Source of the DNA: Cellulomonas sp. RIT-PI-Y
Lineage (GTDB): Bacteria; Actinomycetota; Actinomycetes; Actinomycetales; Cellulomonadaceae
Direction of reading: 5' to 3'
Assembly (NCBI RefSeq): GCF_025642745.1
Contig: NZ_JANZKP010000009.1
Span: forward strand, 20,703-84,702
Length of the DNA: 64,000 nt
Both the position numbers and the translations under genes were made by a program. The first letter of the stretch is position 1, and each line of letters begins with the position of its first letter. Of the stretch, positions 1 to 9,077 are shown one piece after another. Below the pieces are notes generated by a model. It ran no database searches. It was not told the origin of the DNA and saw only the letters and a list, made by a program, of their open reading frames with translations.

Positions 1-77
1 GATCGGGACCTGGGTCCCTGGTCCGCGGGGGTCGGCGGAGGTCAGCCTGGGGGATCGGCCGCGAAGGGGAGGACGAG

Positions 78-602
78 ATGCGCATCCTGGTGACGACGGC
101 GTCCCGGCACGGTGGCACGCGGGAGATCGGTGAGGCGGTGGCCGACGTGCTCGCCGCCGCGGGGCACGCGGTGGACCGGATCCCGCCGGAGGACGTGCTG
201 GCGGTCGACCGCTACGACGCGGTGGTGCTCGGGTCCGCCGTCTACGCCGGACGGCTGGCGGTGAGCCTGCGTGATCTGGTGGAACGTCAGGGCGGTCAGC
301 TCGCGGCGCGGCCGGTGTGGCTGTTCTGGTCCGGCCCGGTCGGGCACGGCGGGCGGGTCACCGGTGAGGCGGCCACCCCGCCGGACGACGTGGATGCGGT
401 GGCCCGCCGGATCGACGCACGGGAGGTGGCCTGCTTCGGCGGGCAGCTGCGCAGCGCGGAGCTGGGCCTGGCCGAGCGGGCGCTGGTCGCGATGATCGAC
501 GCCGAGGACGGCGACCACCGGGACTTCGACGCGGTGGAGGAGTGGGCGCGCGGCGTCGCGGTCAGCCTTCGGGGTGCGCCACCGCGGCCAGCAGCGCCCT
601 GA
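78..602 (+). CDS. Flavodoxin-domain protein (HemG-like)
   Basis: This 174-residue protein is a small flavodoxin-fold protein. The N-terminus reads MRILVTTASRHGGTREIGEA, a beta strand followed by the T-x-S-x-G-x-T phosphate loop that binds FMN. A second strand near residues 50-58 (DAVVLGSAVYAGR) and a WLFWSGPVG strand near residue 90 complete the pattern of menaquinone-dependent protoporphyrinogen oxidase-like flavodoxins. It probably carries electrons in the cytoplasm; the actual redox partner cannot be read from the sequence. The ATG start has a GGGGAGG Shine-Dalgarno 8-9 nt upstream. Its 3' end overlaps the 3' end of the convergent MarR gene by 41 bp. Confidence 0.85.
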   Translation: MRILVTTASRHGGTREIGEAVADVLAAAGHAVDRIPPEDVLAVDRYDAVVLGSAVYAGRLAVSLRDLVERQGGQLAARPVWLFWSGPVGHGGRVTGEAATPPDDVDAVARRIDAREVACFGGQLRSAELGLAERALVAMIDAEDGDHRDFDAVEEWARGVAVSLRGAPPRPAAP

Positions 603-1029
603 GCTGGGCGACCTGCTCCGGAGTGAGCCCGCGGGCGGCGATCCGGTCGGCGGCCTGCTGGTCGGCGGCCAGCCCTGCGGCCCGGCGTCCGTCGTCGGTG
701 ATCTCGACCTGGTGCTTGCGCCGATCCAGCCGGTGCGGGGTGCGCCGGATGTGACCGGTGCGCTCCAGCCGGGACAGGATCCGGCTCATCGTCTGCTCGG
801 TCACCTCGCAGGCGGTGGCCAGCTCGGCCTGGGTGTGCGGACCGCCGAGCAGCATCATCAGCACCGGGAAGCTGGCGTGGTTGAGCTCCCACGCGCCGAG
901 GTGGCCGTTCCACTCCCGCTCGACGCGCCGCGCGGCGGCGGACAGCAGACGGCCGAGCGGCCAGTCGGCGGGATCGTCGGAGGTCATCTCGGACCAGCTC
1001 CGCGGCTCGTCGGCGGGGTGCTGCGTCAC
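562..1029 (-). CDS. MarR-family transcriptional regulator
   Basis: This 155-residue protein has a central winged helix-turn-helix. Helices around residues 50-90 (HTQAELATACEVTEQTMSRI) are the recognition region, and the wing follows at HIRRTPHRLDRRKHQVEITD, a typical MarR DxRxxxxxLT-like turn. The GTG at 1029 was chosen because AGGAGG lies 8 nt upstream; the frame stays open much further, but no better start is visible. The gene is divergent from an MMPL exporter whose start overlaps a 14-bp palindrome at 1121-1134. This suggests a ligand-responsive repressor of that exporter, which is inference. Its tail overlaps the flavodoxin gene. Confidence 0.9.
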   Translation of the reverse strand: MTQHPADEPRSWSEMTSDDPADWPLGRLLSAAARRVEREWNGHLGAWELNHASFPVLMMLLGGPHTQAELATACEVTEQTMSRILSRLERTGHIRRTPHRLDRRKHQVEITDDGRRAAGLAADQQAADRIAARGLTPEQVAQLRALLAAVAHPEG

Positions 1030-1090
1030 GGGTGTGCCTCCTGTGCCCGGACGATGCCGGGACGTCTCGTCGTGGTGCCCCGGGTAGATG

Positions 1091-1119
1091 TTGCCGGATC
1101 GCGCGGGCTGACGCATAGT
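1091..1119 (+). promoter_or_regulatory. Promoter of the MMPL exporter gene
   Basis: TTGCCG (1091-1096) and CATAGT (1114-1119) are separated by 17 bp. The predicted start of transcription falls 7 nt downstream, on the ATG at 1127, giving a leaderless mRNA. Confidence 0.55.
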
Positions 1120-1120
1120 G

Positions 1121-1134
1121 CTCAGCATGCTGAG
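1121..1134. promoter_or_regulatory. Putative MarR operator (14-bp palindrome)
   Basis: CTCAGCATGCTGAG is a perfect palindrome. It sits directly after the -10 box and covers the predicted transcription start and start codon of the MMPL gene, where a bound MarR dimer would block transcription. The link to the divergent MarR gene is inference from position. Confidence 0.55.
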
Positions 1135-3298
1135 GAATGGTGTGGTGCGGGGTCTGGCGATCCTGGTCCTGGTCGCGGGCTGGCTCGCGGTCGGGGCGTT
1201 CGGCGGGATGTCGCAGGGTCGGCTGTCCCAGGTGCAGACCAACGACTCGGCGGCGTTCCTTCCGTCGTCGGCGGAGTCGACCCGGGCCGCGCAGGAGGCA
1301 GAGGCCTTCACCGAGGGGCAGGCGCTGCCGGTCCTGGTGGTGATCACCGCGGACGACGCCGATGCCGCCCTGCCCGCCGGGGCGATGGCCACGGCCTCCG
1401 CCGCGATCGAGGGATGGCCCGCTCTCGCGCTGCCCGGCGCCGGTGCGGGGGACCCCGCGACGGTGGGTGACGTGCTGACCGCCGACCCGGTGGTCGTCCC
1501 GAGCGAGGACGGCGAGGCGCTGCTGGTGCCGCTGTCCCTGGACGCGGAGCAGGCCGACGCGATCCTGGCGAACGACGAACGGGTGACCGGCGCGGTGGTC
1601 GAGGCGCTGCGGGACGCGCTCGCCGAGGACCTGGACGGCACCTCGCTGCAGTCCTGGGTCACCGGACCGGCCGGGTTCGTCGCGGACCTGGTGACCGCGT
1701 TCGGCGGGATCGACGGGGTGCTGCTGCTGGTCGCGCTCGGCGCCGTGCTGGTGATCCTGGTGCTGGTCTACCGCTCGCCGTTCCTGCCGTTCCTGGTGAT
1801 CCTCAACGCGGTCTTCGCGCTGTGCGCCGCCGCGCTGGTGGTCTACCACCTGGCCGACGCCGGCGTGCTGACCCTGAACGGTCAGGCGCAGGGCATCCTG
1901 TCGATCCTGGTGGTCGGCGCCTCGGTGGACTACGCGCTGCTGATCGTCGCGCGCTACCGGGAGGAACTGCGGCTGGTCGAGTCGCCGGGTGCCGCCATGC
2001 GGACCGCGCTGCGCGCCTCGCTGGAGCCGATCAGCGCCTCGGCCGGGACGGTGATCGCCGGTCTGCTCTGCCTGCTGCTCAGCGATCTGGCGTCCAACCG
2101 CAGCCTCGGGCCGGTCGGCGCGATCGGCATCGTCGCTGCCTACCTGGCGTCGTTCAGCCTGCTGCCGCTGATGCTGCTGATGCTCGGCAAGCGGTCGCGG
2201 GGCCTGTTCTGGCCACGACGTCCGGTGGTGGACACCGACCCGGCGCACACCGGCCACGGAGTGTGGGAGAAGCTCGCCAGCCGGGTCGGCCGCCGCGACC
2301 GCCGGGTCTGGATCGGCACCACCGTGGTGCTGCTGGTCGCGGCCGCCTTCCTCCCGACGTTCCAGGCGCAGGGCACCAGCCAGTCCGACGTGTTCCGCAC
2401 CCAGGTCGACTCGGTGGACGGGGAGAAGGTGCTGGCCGAGCACTTCCCGGCCGGGGTGGTGCAGCCGTCGACCGTGTTCGTGGACCAGGGCGAGTCCGAC
2501 GCGGTGATCGCCGCGGCCGAGGACGTGGACGGTGTGCTGTCCGCGGCGGTCTACACCGGGTCGTCCTCGTTCAGCGGTCAGGCCGGCGGTGAGGCCGTGG
2601 TGGTCGACGGCCGGGTCCGGGTCGACGTGACCACCGAGGCCGGTGCGGACACCACCGCGGGGGTCGCGGCGGTCGAGCGGCTCCGTACCGCTGTACACGA
2701 GGTCGCGCCCGACGCCCTGGTCGGCGGTGCGGCGGCCGAGACCCTGGACGCCCAGGACGCCGGCACACGGGACCTGCGCGTGATCGTGCCGGTGGTGCTG
2801 GTAGTCATCCTGTTGATCCTCATGCTGCTGCTGCGCTCCGTGCTGGCCGCCGTGCTCCTGATGCTGGCGAACGTGCTGTCCTTCGCGGCCGCTCTCGGTG
2901 TGTCGGCGATCGTGTTCAACCACGTGCTCGACTACCCGGGGGCCGACCCCGCGGTGCCGCTGTACGCCTTCACCTTCCTGATCGCGCTCGGCGTCGACTA
3001 CTCGATCTTCCTGATGACCCGGGTCCGCGAGGAGAGCCTGCGGGTCGGTACCCGGGAGGGCGTCCGGCGCGGGCTCGCGGTCACCGGTGGCGTGATCACC
3101 TCCGCGGGTGTGGTGCTGGCGATGACCTTCGCGGCGCTCGGTGTCATCCCGCTGCTGTTCCTGGCGCAGCTGGCGTTCATCGTGGCTTTCGGCGTGCTGG
3201 TCGACACCCTGGTGGTCCGCAACCTGCTGGTCCCGGCCCTGGTGCACGACCTGGGCGACCGGGTGTGGTGGCCGTCGAAGATCGCCCGGCGGTCCTAG
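1127..3298 (+). CDS. MMPL-family (RND superfamily) membrane exporter
   Basis: This protein of about 723 residues has the duplicated MMPL architecture: one N-terminal membrane helix, an extracytoplasmic loop, a membrane-helix bundle, then the same again. Both halves carry the GxxxDY proton-relay motif (GASVDYALLIVARYREE near residue 265 and LGVDYSIFLMTRVREE near residue 620). MMPL proteins export lipids or small hydrophobic compounds using the proton gradient; the substrate is not visible. The ATG at 1127 is preferred over the in-frame GTG at 1118, because the -10 box ends at 1119 and places transcription start on this ATG. It is probably controlled by the divergent MarR repressor. Confidence 0.9.
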   Translation: MLRNGVVRGLAILVLVAGWLAVGAFGGMSQGRLSQVQTNDSAAFLPSSAESTRAAQEAEAFTEGQALPVLVVITADDADAALPAGAMATASAAIEGWPALALPGAGAGDPATVGDVLTADPVVVPSEDGEALLVPLSLDAEQADAILANDERVTGAVVEALRDALAEDLDGTSLQSWVTGPAGFVADLVTAFGGIDGVLLLVALGAVLVILVLVYRSPFLPFLVILNAVFALCAAALVVYHLADAGVLTLNGQAQGILSILVVGASVDYALLIVARYREELRLVESPGAAMRTALRASLEPISASAGTVIAGLLCLLLSDLASNRSLGPVGAIGIVAAYLASFSLLPLMLLMLGKRSRGLFWPRRPVVDTDPAHTGHGVWEKLASRVGRRDRRVWIGTTVVLLVAAAFLPTFQAQGTSQSDVFRTQVDSVDGEKVLAEHFPAGVVQPSTVFVDQGESDAVIAAAEDVDGVLSAAVYTGSSSFSGQAGGEAVVVDGRVRVDVTTEAGADTTAGVAAVERLRTAVHEVAPDALVGGAAAETLDAQDAGTRDLRVIVPVVLVVILLILMLLLRSVLAAVLLMLANVLSFAAALGVSAIVFNHVLDYPGADPAVPLYAFTFLIALGVDYSIFLMTRVREESLRVGTREGVRRGLAVTGGVITSAGVVLAMTFAALGVIPLLFLAQLAFIVAFGVLVDTLVVRNLLVPALVHDLGDRVWWPSKIARRS

Positions 3299-3307
3299 GG
3301 TGACCGC

Positions 3308-4312
3308 ATGACCCAACTGCGTGCGGGAATCATCGGGTACGGCTCGGCGGGCCGGGGGATCCACGGTCGGCTGCTGCGCGAGATCGGGGCCGAGGTGGTC
3401 CGGGTGGTCACCCGGAACCCCGCCCGGGCCACCGCCGCGCAGAAGGACTGGCCCGGGGTCACCGTCGACGCCACCGCCGAGGAGCTGCTCGCCCACGCGG
3501 ATCAGCTGGACGTGGTGGTGATCGCCAGCCCGACCGGCGAGCACGTCGCGCACGTCACCGCGGCGCTCGCGGCGGGTGTGCACGTGGTGGTCGACAAGCC
3601 GCTGGCCACCACCGCGGCGGACGCCGCCCGGCTCACGGAGTTCGGCGACGGTCGGCTCACCGTGTTCCAGAACCGGCGCTGGGATCCCGAACAGCTCACC
3701 CTGCTCGGCCTGATCGCCGACGGGAAGCTCGGCCACGTGCACCGGTTCGAGCGACGGTGGGAGCGCTGGCGTCCGGTGCCGCAGGATCGCTGGAAGGAGA
3801 ACGACCCGGAGTCCGGCGGCCTGCTGCTCGACCTCGGCGCGCACCTGGTCGACTCGGCGATCCAGCTGTTCGGCCCGGTCGCTACGGTCAGCGCCGAGCT
3901 GCGGAACCTCACCACACCCGCGGTCGACGACGTCTTCCTCGCCCTGCGGCACACCGGCGGCACGATCAGCCACCTGCAGGCCGGGTCCCTGGTGGGTGCC
4001 CCCGGACCCCGCACCCGGGTGCTCGGCAGCAAGGGGGCGTTCCTGGTGACCAGCTTCGAGGGCGAGGCGTCGCCGTTCAGCGTGCTGGACGAGGACGGGT
4101 CCCTGTTCGAGGGGCGGCTGGTCCGGGGCGAGGAGGTGACGCCGGTCCGGCGTGCGCCCGGCGGGCACCCGGACTTCTACCGCGCGGTGCAGGCCTGGGC
4201 GCTGGACGGTGGTCCGCTGCCGGTCGACCCGGCGGACGCGGTGCTCACCGCCCGGGTGCTGGACGCGGCACGGGTGTCGGCGGCGGATGAGCGGGCGGTC
4301 CGACTGGACTGA
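3308..4312 (+). CDS. Gfo/Idh/MocA-family oxidoreductase
   Basis: This 334-residue protein has an N-terminal Rossmann domain beginning with GIIGYGSAGRGIHGRLL (NAD(P)-binding glycine loop) and the family's E/DKP motif as VDKPLATT near residue 96. The C-terminal half is the mixed alpha/beta substrate domain, with VLGSKGAFLV typical of the family. It is a probable NAD(P)-dependent sugar or polyol dehydrogenase; the substrate is unknown. TAGGGT (3296-3301) lies 6 nt before the ATG and overlaps the stop codon of the exporter gene, so a leaderless transcript of its own is likely in addition to any read-through. Confidence 0.88.
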   Translation: MTQLRAGIIGYGSAGRGIHGRLLREIGAEVVRVVTRNPARATAAQKDWPGVTVDATAEELLAHADQLDVVVIASPTGEHVAHVTAALAAGVHVVVDKPLATTAADAARLTEFGDGRLTVFQNRRWDPEQLTLLGLIADGKLGHVHRFERRWERWRPVPQDRWKENDPESGGLLLDLGAHLVDSAIQLFGPVATVSAELRNLTTPAVDDVFLALRHTGGTISHLQAGSLVGAPGPRTRVLGSKGAFLVTSFEGEASPFSVLDEDGSLFEGRLVRGEEVTPVRRAPGGHPDFYRAVQAWALDGGPLPVDPADAVLTARVLDAARVSAADERAVRLD

Positions 4313-4376
4313 GCGCGACCGTCCCGGGCCCTGCGGTCCCGGGCGTGCGGGCGCAGCGAACCGACGGGCGTGGTCC

Positions 4377-5264
4377 TCAGCCGACGACCGCGCGCGCCGC
4401 GTCCTCGATCCGCCGGTACCGGTGCACGAACCCGCTGCTGTCCAGCTTCTGCGGCACGATCCGCTGCGAGGCCAGGATCTCGTCGGCGAACTCGCCGAGC
4501 ACCAGGCGGAGGGCGAAGCCCGGCACCGGCAGCACCGCCGGGCGGTGCAGCGCCTGAGCCAGCGCGCGGATGACGTCGATGCTCCGGGCGGCATCCGCGA
4601 CCAGGTTCACCGGGCCGTCGACCGGCGCGTCCATCAGGTGCCGGATCGCCCGGACCTCGTCCGCCAGGGTGATCCACGCCCAGTAGTTTTTCCCGGACCC
4701 GAGCGGGCCGCCCAGCCCGAACCGGATCAGCGGCAGCAGCGGTCCGAGGGCACCCCCGCCGGGCGTCAGCACGATACCGGTGCGCAGGAACACCACCCGC
4801 ACCCGCGGGTCCTCGACCGCGGGCCGCGCCGCGTCCTCCCACGCCCGCACGACCCCGGCCAGGAAGGTGTCGCCCCGGGAGCTGTCCTCGGTCAGCACCT
4901 CCTCGCCGCGATCGCCGTACGCGCCGCTGGCGGAGCCCTGCAACAGCACGCGCGGGGGGTCGTCCGTCCCGGCGATCGTCCGGGCCAGCAGTGCGGTGCC
5001 GGTCGTCCGGGAGGAGAGCACCACCCGCTTACGCTCGGCGGTCAGCCGCTCGTCGCCGACGCCCGCACCGGCCAGGTTCACCACGACGTCCGCCCCCACC
5101 AGCACGTCGGGGTCGAGCTCGCCGCGGTCCGGGTCCCACCGGTGCTCCTCCGGGTGCGCGGGTGCGCGCCGCACCAGTCGGACGACATCCGCGCCCTCCG
5201 CCTGCAGCAGCTCCGTCAACGCCGACCCGATCAGCCCGCTCGATCCCGCGATCACCACCCGCAT
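4377..5264 (-). CDS. TIGR01777-family epimerase-like protein
   Basis: This 295-residue SDR-like protein begins MRVVIAGSSGLIGSALTELL, a GxxGxxG dinucleotide-binding loop. It ends with a DUF1731-type segment around residues 240-280 (VLPVPGFALRLVLGEFADEI). The biochemical function of the family is not settled. Its place beside the lipoyl E2 gene matches the order dlaT-Rv2216 in mycobacteria. TAGGGT (minus strand, 5272-5277) lies 7 nt before the ATG, which supports this start and a leaderless mRNA. The gene is convergent with the Gfo/Idh/MocA gene. Confidence 0.88.
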   Translation of the reverse strand: MRVVIAGSSGLIGSALTELLQAEGADVVRLVRRAPAHPEEHRWDPDRGELDPDVLVGADVVVNLAGAGVGDERLTAERKRVVLSSRTTGTALLARTIAGTDDPPRVLLQGSASGAYGDRGEEVLTEDSSRGDTFLAGVVRAWEDAARPAVEDPRVRVVFLRTGIVLTPGGGALGPLLPLIRFGLGGPLGSGKNYWAWITLADEVRAIRHLMDAPVDGPVNLVADAARSIDVIRALAQALHRPAVLPVPGFALRLVLGEFADEILASQRIVPQKLDSSGFVHRYRRIEDAARAVVG

Positions 5265-5357
5265 AGCCCCGACCCTAGGCGGACCCGCTGGACACCGCCC
5301 GATCGCGCCCCGCCCCGGCCCGTGGAGCTCGGCCCTTCCCGCCGCCCCAGACCCGGC

Positions 5358-5395
5358 GGACTGCCGACCCCGGCGTGGACTGCCGAGTTCGTGAC
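5358..5395. repeat. Two 19-bp intergenic repeat units
   Basis: GGACTGCCGACCCCGGCGT is followed after exactly 19 bp by GGACTGCCGAGTTCGTGAC. The same 19-bp unit recurs four times at 33802-33877, so this is a dispersed repeat family. It lies in the 456-bp gap 5265-5720, in which no gene was found. Confidence 0.7.
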
Positions 5396-5403
5396 ATCGG
5401 TGC

Positions 5404-5432
5404 CGAGTTCGGTGTCCCGGGGACCGAACTCG
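5404..5432. repeat. Intergenic inverted repeat
   Basis: CGAGTTCGGT (5404-5413) pairs with ACCGAACTCG (5423-5432), with a GC-rich nearly palindromic centre. It lacks a T tract and is not placed as a terminator of either flanking gene. Confidence 0.6.
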
Positions 5433-5526
5433 CTACGGATGTACCGAACCCGCCCGCCGGGGCGAGCCGGCCTCGGGTCGGATGCGGCCGCCTGACGCAC
5501 GCCGTCCGACGGACGCGGCTCGATCG

Positions 5527-5634
5527 CTGGACGCGGTCCGCCCGCTGGACGCGGTCCGCCCGCTGGAGGCGGTCCGTCCGCTGGCGGCGGCCCGTCCGCT
5601 GGCGGCGGCCCGATCGCCGGACGCACCCCGGCCG
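5527..5634. repeat. 18-bp tandem repeat (minisatellite)
   Basis: Six consecutive 18-bp units start at 5527, 5545, 5563, 5581, 5599 and 5617. The first two are identical (CTGGACGCGGTCCGCCCG) and later ones drift. One frame would encode a hexapeptide repeat (LDAVRP), but no convincing start signal precedes it. Apart from this and the two repeats before it, the gap 5265-5720 shows nothing recognisable. Confidence 0.75.
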
Positions 5635-5720
5635 CCGGACGCACGCCCACCCGGGACGCACCGCGGCCCCCGGCAGCGCGGTGGCTGACGGGGGCCGCGG
5701 GTGGAGCGGTCAGGCGACGA

Positions 5721-7478
5721 TCAGAGGCCGACCTCGGCCTCGAACGCGCCCTCCTCGATCCGCTGCTTCACGGTCATCAGGTACCGGGAGGCGTCCGCGC
5801 CGTCCACCAGGCGGTGGTCGTAGGACAGGGCCAGGTAGCACATGGACCGGATGGCGATGACCTCGGCGCCGTCGGCGTCCTTGATCACCACGGGGCGCTT
5901 GACGATGGTCCCGGTGCCCAGGATGGCGGAGGTGCCGCCCGGGACGATCGGGGTGTCGAACAGCGCACCGCCGGAGCCGGTGTTGGTGACGGTGAAGGTG
6001 GCGCCGGACAGCTCGTCCGGGGTGACCTTGTTCGCGCGGGTCCGACCGGCCAGGTCGTTGATCTTGCGGGCGATCCCGGCCAGGTTCAGATCACCGGCGT
6101 CGCGGATCACCGGCACGACCAGGCCGCGCTCGGTGTCCACCGCGATGCCGACGTTCTCGGAGCCGTGGTAGGTGATCTCCTTGCCCTCGAGCACACCGTT
6201 GATCTTGGGGTGCACCTTGAGCGCCTCGATCGCCGCCTCGACGAAGAACGGCAGGAAGGTGAGGTTCACGCCCTCGCGGGACTTGAACGACTCCTTGGCG
6301 GCCGCGCGCAGGCGGGCGACCTTGGTGACGTCGACCTCGACCACGGTGGTCAGCTGGGCCTGCGAGTGCAGGGCCTCGACCATGCGCTCGGCGATCACCT
6401 GACGCAGGCGGCTGGCCTTCTCCGTGGTGCCGCGCAGCGGGGAGACCTCGACGGCCTTCGACGACGCGGCGGGTGCGGAGGACGCAGCGGGAGCGGCAGC
6501 CGCCGGGGCGGTGGCCTTCGCGGCCTCGGCCTTGGCGGCCTCCACCTTGGCGGCCGCCTCCAGGACGTCCTCCTTGCGGATCCGGCCGCCGACACCGGTG
6601 CCGACCAGGGTGGACACGTCCACGCCCTTCTCGGACGCCAGCTTGCGGACCAGCGGGGTCAGGTAGGAGCCACCGGCCTGGGCCTTGGGCGCCTCGGACT
6701 GCGCGGGGGCGGCGGGAGCCTCGGCCTTCGGCGCCGGGACCGGAGCCGGGGTGGACTCGGCGGCCTTCGGTGCCTCGGCCTTCGGCGCCTCAGCGGCGGG
6801 AGCCTCGGCCTTCGGGGCCTCGGTCTGCGCGGAGGCGGCCGGAGCGGCGGCGCCGGAGCCGATCACGGCCAGTGGGGCGCCGACCTCGGCGGTCTCGTCC
6901 TCGCCCACCAGGATCTGCTGCAGGGTGCCGGCGAACGGCGACGGGACCTCGGTGTCCACCTTGTCGGTGGAGATCTCCAGCAGCGGCTCGTCGACCTCGA
7001 CGCTGTCGCCGACCGCCTTCAGCCAGCGGGTGACGGTGCCCTCGGTGACGGACTCGCCGAGCGCGGGCAGGGTGACCTGCTGGCCGTCGGCGGAGCCCTC
7101 GTCCTGGGCCGCGGGGGCGGACTGCTCGGCGGGGGCCGGAGCCTCCTCCTCGGCGGCCGGTGCCTGCTCGGCGGCGGGTTGCTCGGCCGGAGCCTGCTCC
7201 TCGGCGGGGGCGGAGGACTCCTCGGCGGAACCGGCACCGCTGCCGTCGCCGATCACGGCCAGGACGGCGCCGACCTCGGCGGTCTCGTCCTCCTGCACCA
7301 GGATCTGCTCCAGGACGCCCGCGAAGGGCGACGGGACCTCGGTGTCCACCTTGTCGGTGGAGATCTCCAGCAGCGGCTCGTCGACGGCGACGGTGTCACC
7401 GACGTTCTTCAGCCAGCGGGTGACGGTGCCCTCGGTGACGGACTCGCCGAGTGCGGGAAGCTGCACGTTGTCGGACAT
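5721..7478 (-). CDS. sucB: Dihydrolipoamide acyltransferase (E2), two lipoyl domains
   Basis: This 585-residue E2 subunit transfers acyl groups from the lipoyl arm to CoA in a 2-oxoacid dehydrogenase complex. Two lipoyl domains (about residues 3-80 and 120-200) each carry [14 protein letters not shown] with the lipoylated lysine. Long Ala/Pro/Glu linkers separate them. An E3-binding domain follows near residue 280 ([20 protein letters not shown]). The C-terminal catalytic domain has [11 protein letters not shown] with the catalytic His. The name sucB is customary, but in actinobacteria the oxoglutarate complex carries its own acyltransferase in E1, so this E2 may really serve pyruvate dehydrogenase (aceF/dlaT). 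GAAGGAG precedes the ATG. It follows the E3 gene by 25 bp in an operon. Confidence 0.93.
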   Translation of the reverse strand: MSDNVQLPALGESVTEGTVTRWLKNVGDTVAVDEPLLEISTDKVDTEVPSPFAGVLEQILVQEDETAEVGAVLAVIGDGSGAGSAEESSAPAEEQAPAEQPAAEQAPAAEEEAPAPAEQSAPAAQDEGSADGQQVTLPALGESVTEGTVTRWLKAVGDSVEVDEPLLEISTDKVDTEVPSPFAGTLQQILVGEDETAEVGAPLAVIGSGAAAPAASAQTEAPKAEAPAAEAPKAEAPKAAESTPAPVPAPKAEAPAAPAQSEAPKAQAGGSYLTPLVRKLASEKGVDVSTLVGTGVGGRIRKEDVLEAAAKVEAAKAEAAKATAPAAAAPAASSAPAASSKAVEVSPLRGTTEKASRLRQVIAERMVEALHSQAQLTTVVEVDVTKVARLRAAAKESFKSREGVNLTFLPFFVEAAIEALKVHPKINGVLEGKEITYHGSENVGIAVDTERGLVVPVIRDAGDLNLAGIARKINDLAGRTRANKVTPDELSGATFTVTNTGSGGALFDTPIVPGGTSAILGTGTIVKRPVVIKDADGAEVIAIRSMCYLALSYDHRLVDGADASRYLMTVKQRIEEGAFEAEVGL

Positions 7479-7503
7479 GACCTCGTGTCTCCTTCGTATC
7501 TGG

Positions 7504-8889
7504 TCAGTTGTGGGCGTGCAGCGGCTTGCCGGCCAGCGCCAGGTGCGCCTCGCCGAGAGCCTCGTTCTGCGTGGGGTGGGCGTGGACCAGGGCGGCGACG
7601 TCCTCGGGGTACGCCTCCCAGTTCACGATGAGCTGGCCTTCGCCGATCAGCTCGCCGACGCGGGCGCCGATCATGTGGACGCCGATCACGGGGCCGTCCT
7701 TCTGGCGCACCAGCTTGACGAAGCCGGTGGTCGCGAGGATCTGGCTCTTGCCGTTGCCACCGAGGTTGTACTCGAGGGTCTCGACGTTCTCCGCGCCGTG
7801 CAGCTCCTTGGCCTTGGCCTCGGTGAGGCCGACCGAGGCGACCTCGGGGTCGGAGTAGGTGACGCGCGGGATGCCCGACTCGACGATCGCGGCCGGCTTC
7901 AGGCCGGCGATCTCCTCGGCGACGAAGATGCCCTGGGCGAAGCCGCGGTGCGCGAGCTGCAGACCCGGGACGATGTCGCCGACGGCGTAGATGTTGCCGA
8001 CACCGGTGTGCAGCCGCTCGTCGGTGATGACGAAGCCGCGGTCCAGGGTCAGGCCCTGCTCCTCGTAGCCCAGGCCGGAGGTCGACGGGCCGCGGCCCAC
8101 GGCGACCAGCAGCAGGTCGGCGTCGAAGCTCTTGCCGTCCTCCAGGGTGACGTGCACGCCGTCGTCGTTCTGGGTCACGCCGGAGAACCGGACGCCCAGG
8201 TTGAACGCGATGCCGCGCTTGCGGAAGGCGCGCTCGAAGGCCTTGGAGAGCGCCTCGTCCTCGTTCGGGACCAGGTGGGGGAGCGCCTCGATGATCGTGA
8301 CGTCCGCGCCGAAGGACTTCCAGACGGAGGCGAACTCGGAACCGATGACGCCACCACCGAGGATGATCGCCGACTTCGGTACCCAGTCCAGCTTCAGGGC
8401 CTGGTCGGAGGTGATCACGCGACCGCCGATCTCCAGACCGGGCAGCGAGCGGGCGTAGGAGCCGGTGCCGAGCACGATGTGCTTGCCGGTCACGCGCTCG
8501 CCGTTGACCTCGACCGTGTCGGGGCCGACCAGCTTGCCGTAGCCCTCGATCACGGTGATCTTGCGGGACTTGATCAGGCCCTGCAGACCCTTGTAGAGGC
8601 GGCCGATCACCGAGTCCTTGTACTCGTTGACGCCGTTCATGTCGATGCCGGTGAGCTCGGTGTGCACGCCGAAGTGCGCACCCTCACGGGCGTTGTCGGC
8701 CAGCTCGGCCGCGTGCAGGAGGGCCTTGGTGGGGATGCAGCCCTTGTGGAGGCAGGTCCCGCCGACCTTGTCGGCCTCGATGAGGGCGACGCTCAGGCCG
8801 AGCTGGGCACCGCGGAGCGCGGCCGCGTAGCCGCCACTCCCTCCGCCCAGGACGACGATGTCGAAAGCGGACCCGGTCGTGTCGGACAC
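7504..8889 (-). CDS. lpdA: Dihydrolipoyl dehydrogenase (E3)
   Basis: This 461-residue FAD enzyme reoxidises the dihydrolipoyl group of E2 with NAD+. It has the FAD-binding [17 protein letters not shown] near residue 14, the redox-active disulfide [16 protein letters not shown] near residue 45, a central NAD-binding [17 protein letters not shown], and the C-terminal [13 protein letters not shown] with the catalytic His-Glu pair. The GTG at 8889 is preferred to an upstream in-frame ATG because it has AAGGAG 8 nt before it and gives the family's usual N-terminus. It is first gene of an operon with the E2 gene. Confidence 0.95.
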   Translation of the reverse strand: MSDTTGSAFDIVVLGGGSGGYAAALRGAQLGLSVALIEADKVGGTCLHKGCIPTKALLHAAELADNAREGAHFGVHTELTGIDMNGVNEYKDSVIGRLYKGLQGLIKSRKITVIEGYGKLVGPDTVEVNGERVTGKHIVLGTGSYARSLPGLEIGGRVITSDQALKLDWVPKSAIILGGGVIGSEFASVWKSFGADVTIIEALPHLVPNEDEALSKAFERAFRKRGIAFNLGVRFSGVTQNDDGVHVTLEDGKSFDADLLLVAVGRGPSTSGLGYEEQGLTLDRGFVITDERLHTGVGNIYAVGDIVPGLQLAHRGFAQGIFVAEEIAGLKPAAIVESGIPRVTYSDPEVASVGLTEAKAKELHGAENVETLEYNLGGNGKSQILATTGFVKLVRQKDGPVIGVHMIGARVGELIGEGQLIVNWEAYPEDVAALVHAHPTQNEALGEAHLALAGKPLHAHN

Positions 8890-8968
8890 GTGGTGGCTCC
8901 TTGAAGTGACGTCGGTGTGGTGAGTCGCAGCCCATCTTGGCATCTCCGCCTGGGCCCGACGACCCAGA

Positions 8969-9011
8969 TCATGGGATTGGCGGTGTGATTCTCGGTACAG
9001 ACATCCCATGA
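8969..9011. promoter_or_regulatory. Spaced inverted repeat upstream of lpdA
   Basis: TCATGGGAT (8969-8977) and ATCCCATGA (9003-9011) are perfect 9-bp arms 25 bp apart, so their centres are about three helical turns apart. They lie in the divergent region between lpdA and the next gene and could be an operator; the regulator is unknown. Confidence 0.4.
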
Positions 9012-9077
9012 ATTAGATCGGGAGTCCTCTGCCGAAGTTCAGCCGGCACCCAGGTTCGCGCCGTTACCCTCTCCCGC

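Noticed and set aside
1118..1126. GTG at 1118 as start of the MMPL exporter
   Set aside because: It lies within the predicted -10 box, upstream of the predicted transcription start.
296..4594. A 1432-codon open frame on the minus strand across the exporter and oxidoreductase genes
   Set aside because: It is antisense to three well-supported genes, has Arg/Pro/His-rich composition typical of high-GC shadow frames and no recognisable domain.
5482..5688. A 68-codon frame encoding LDAVRP-type hexapeptide repeats
   Set aside because: No ribosome site or leaderless -10 box precedes it, and the repetition is explained by the 18-bp DNA tandem repeat.
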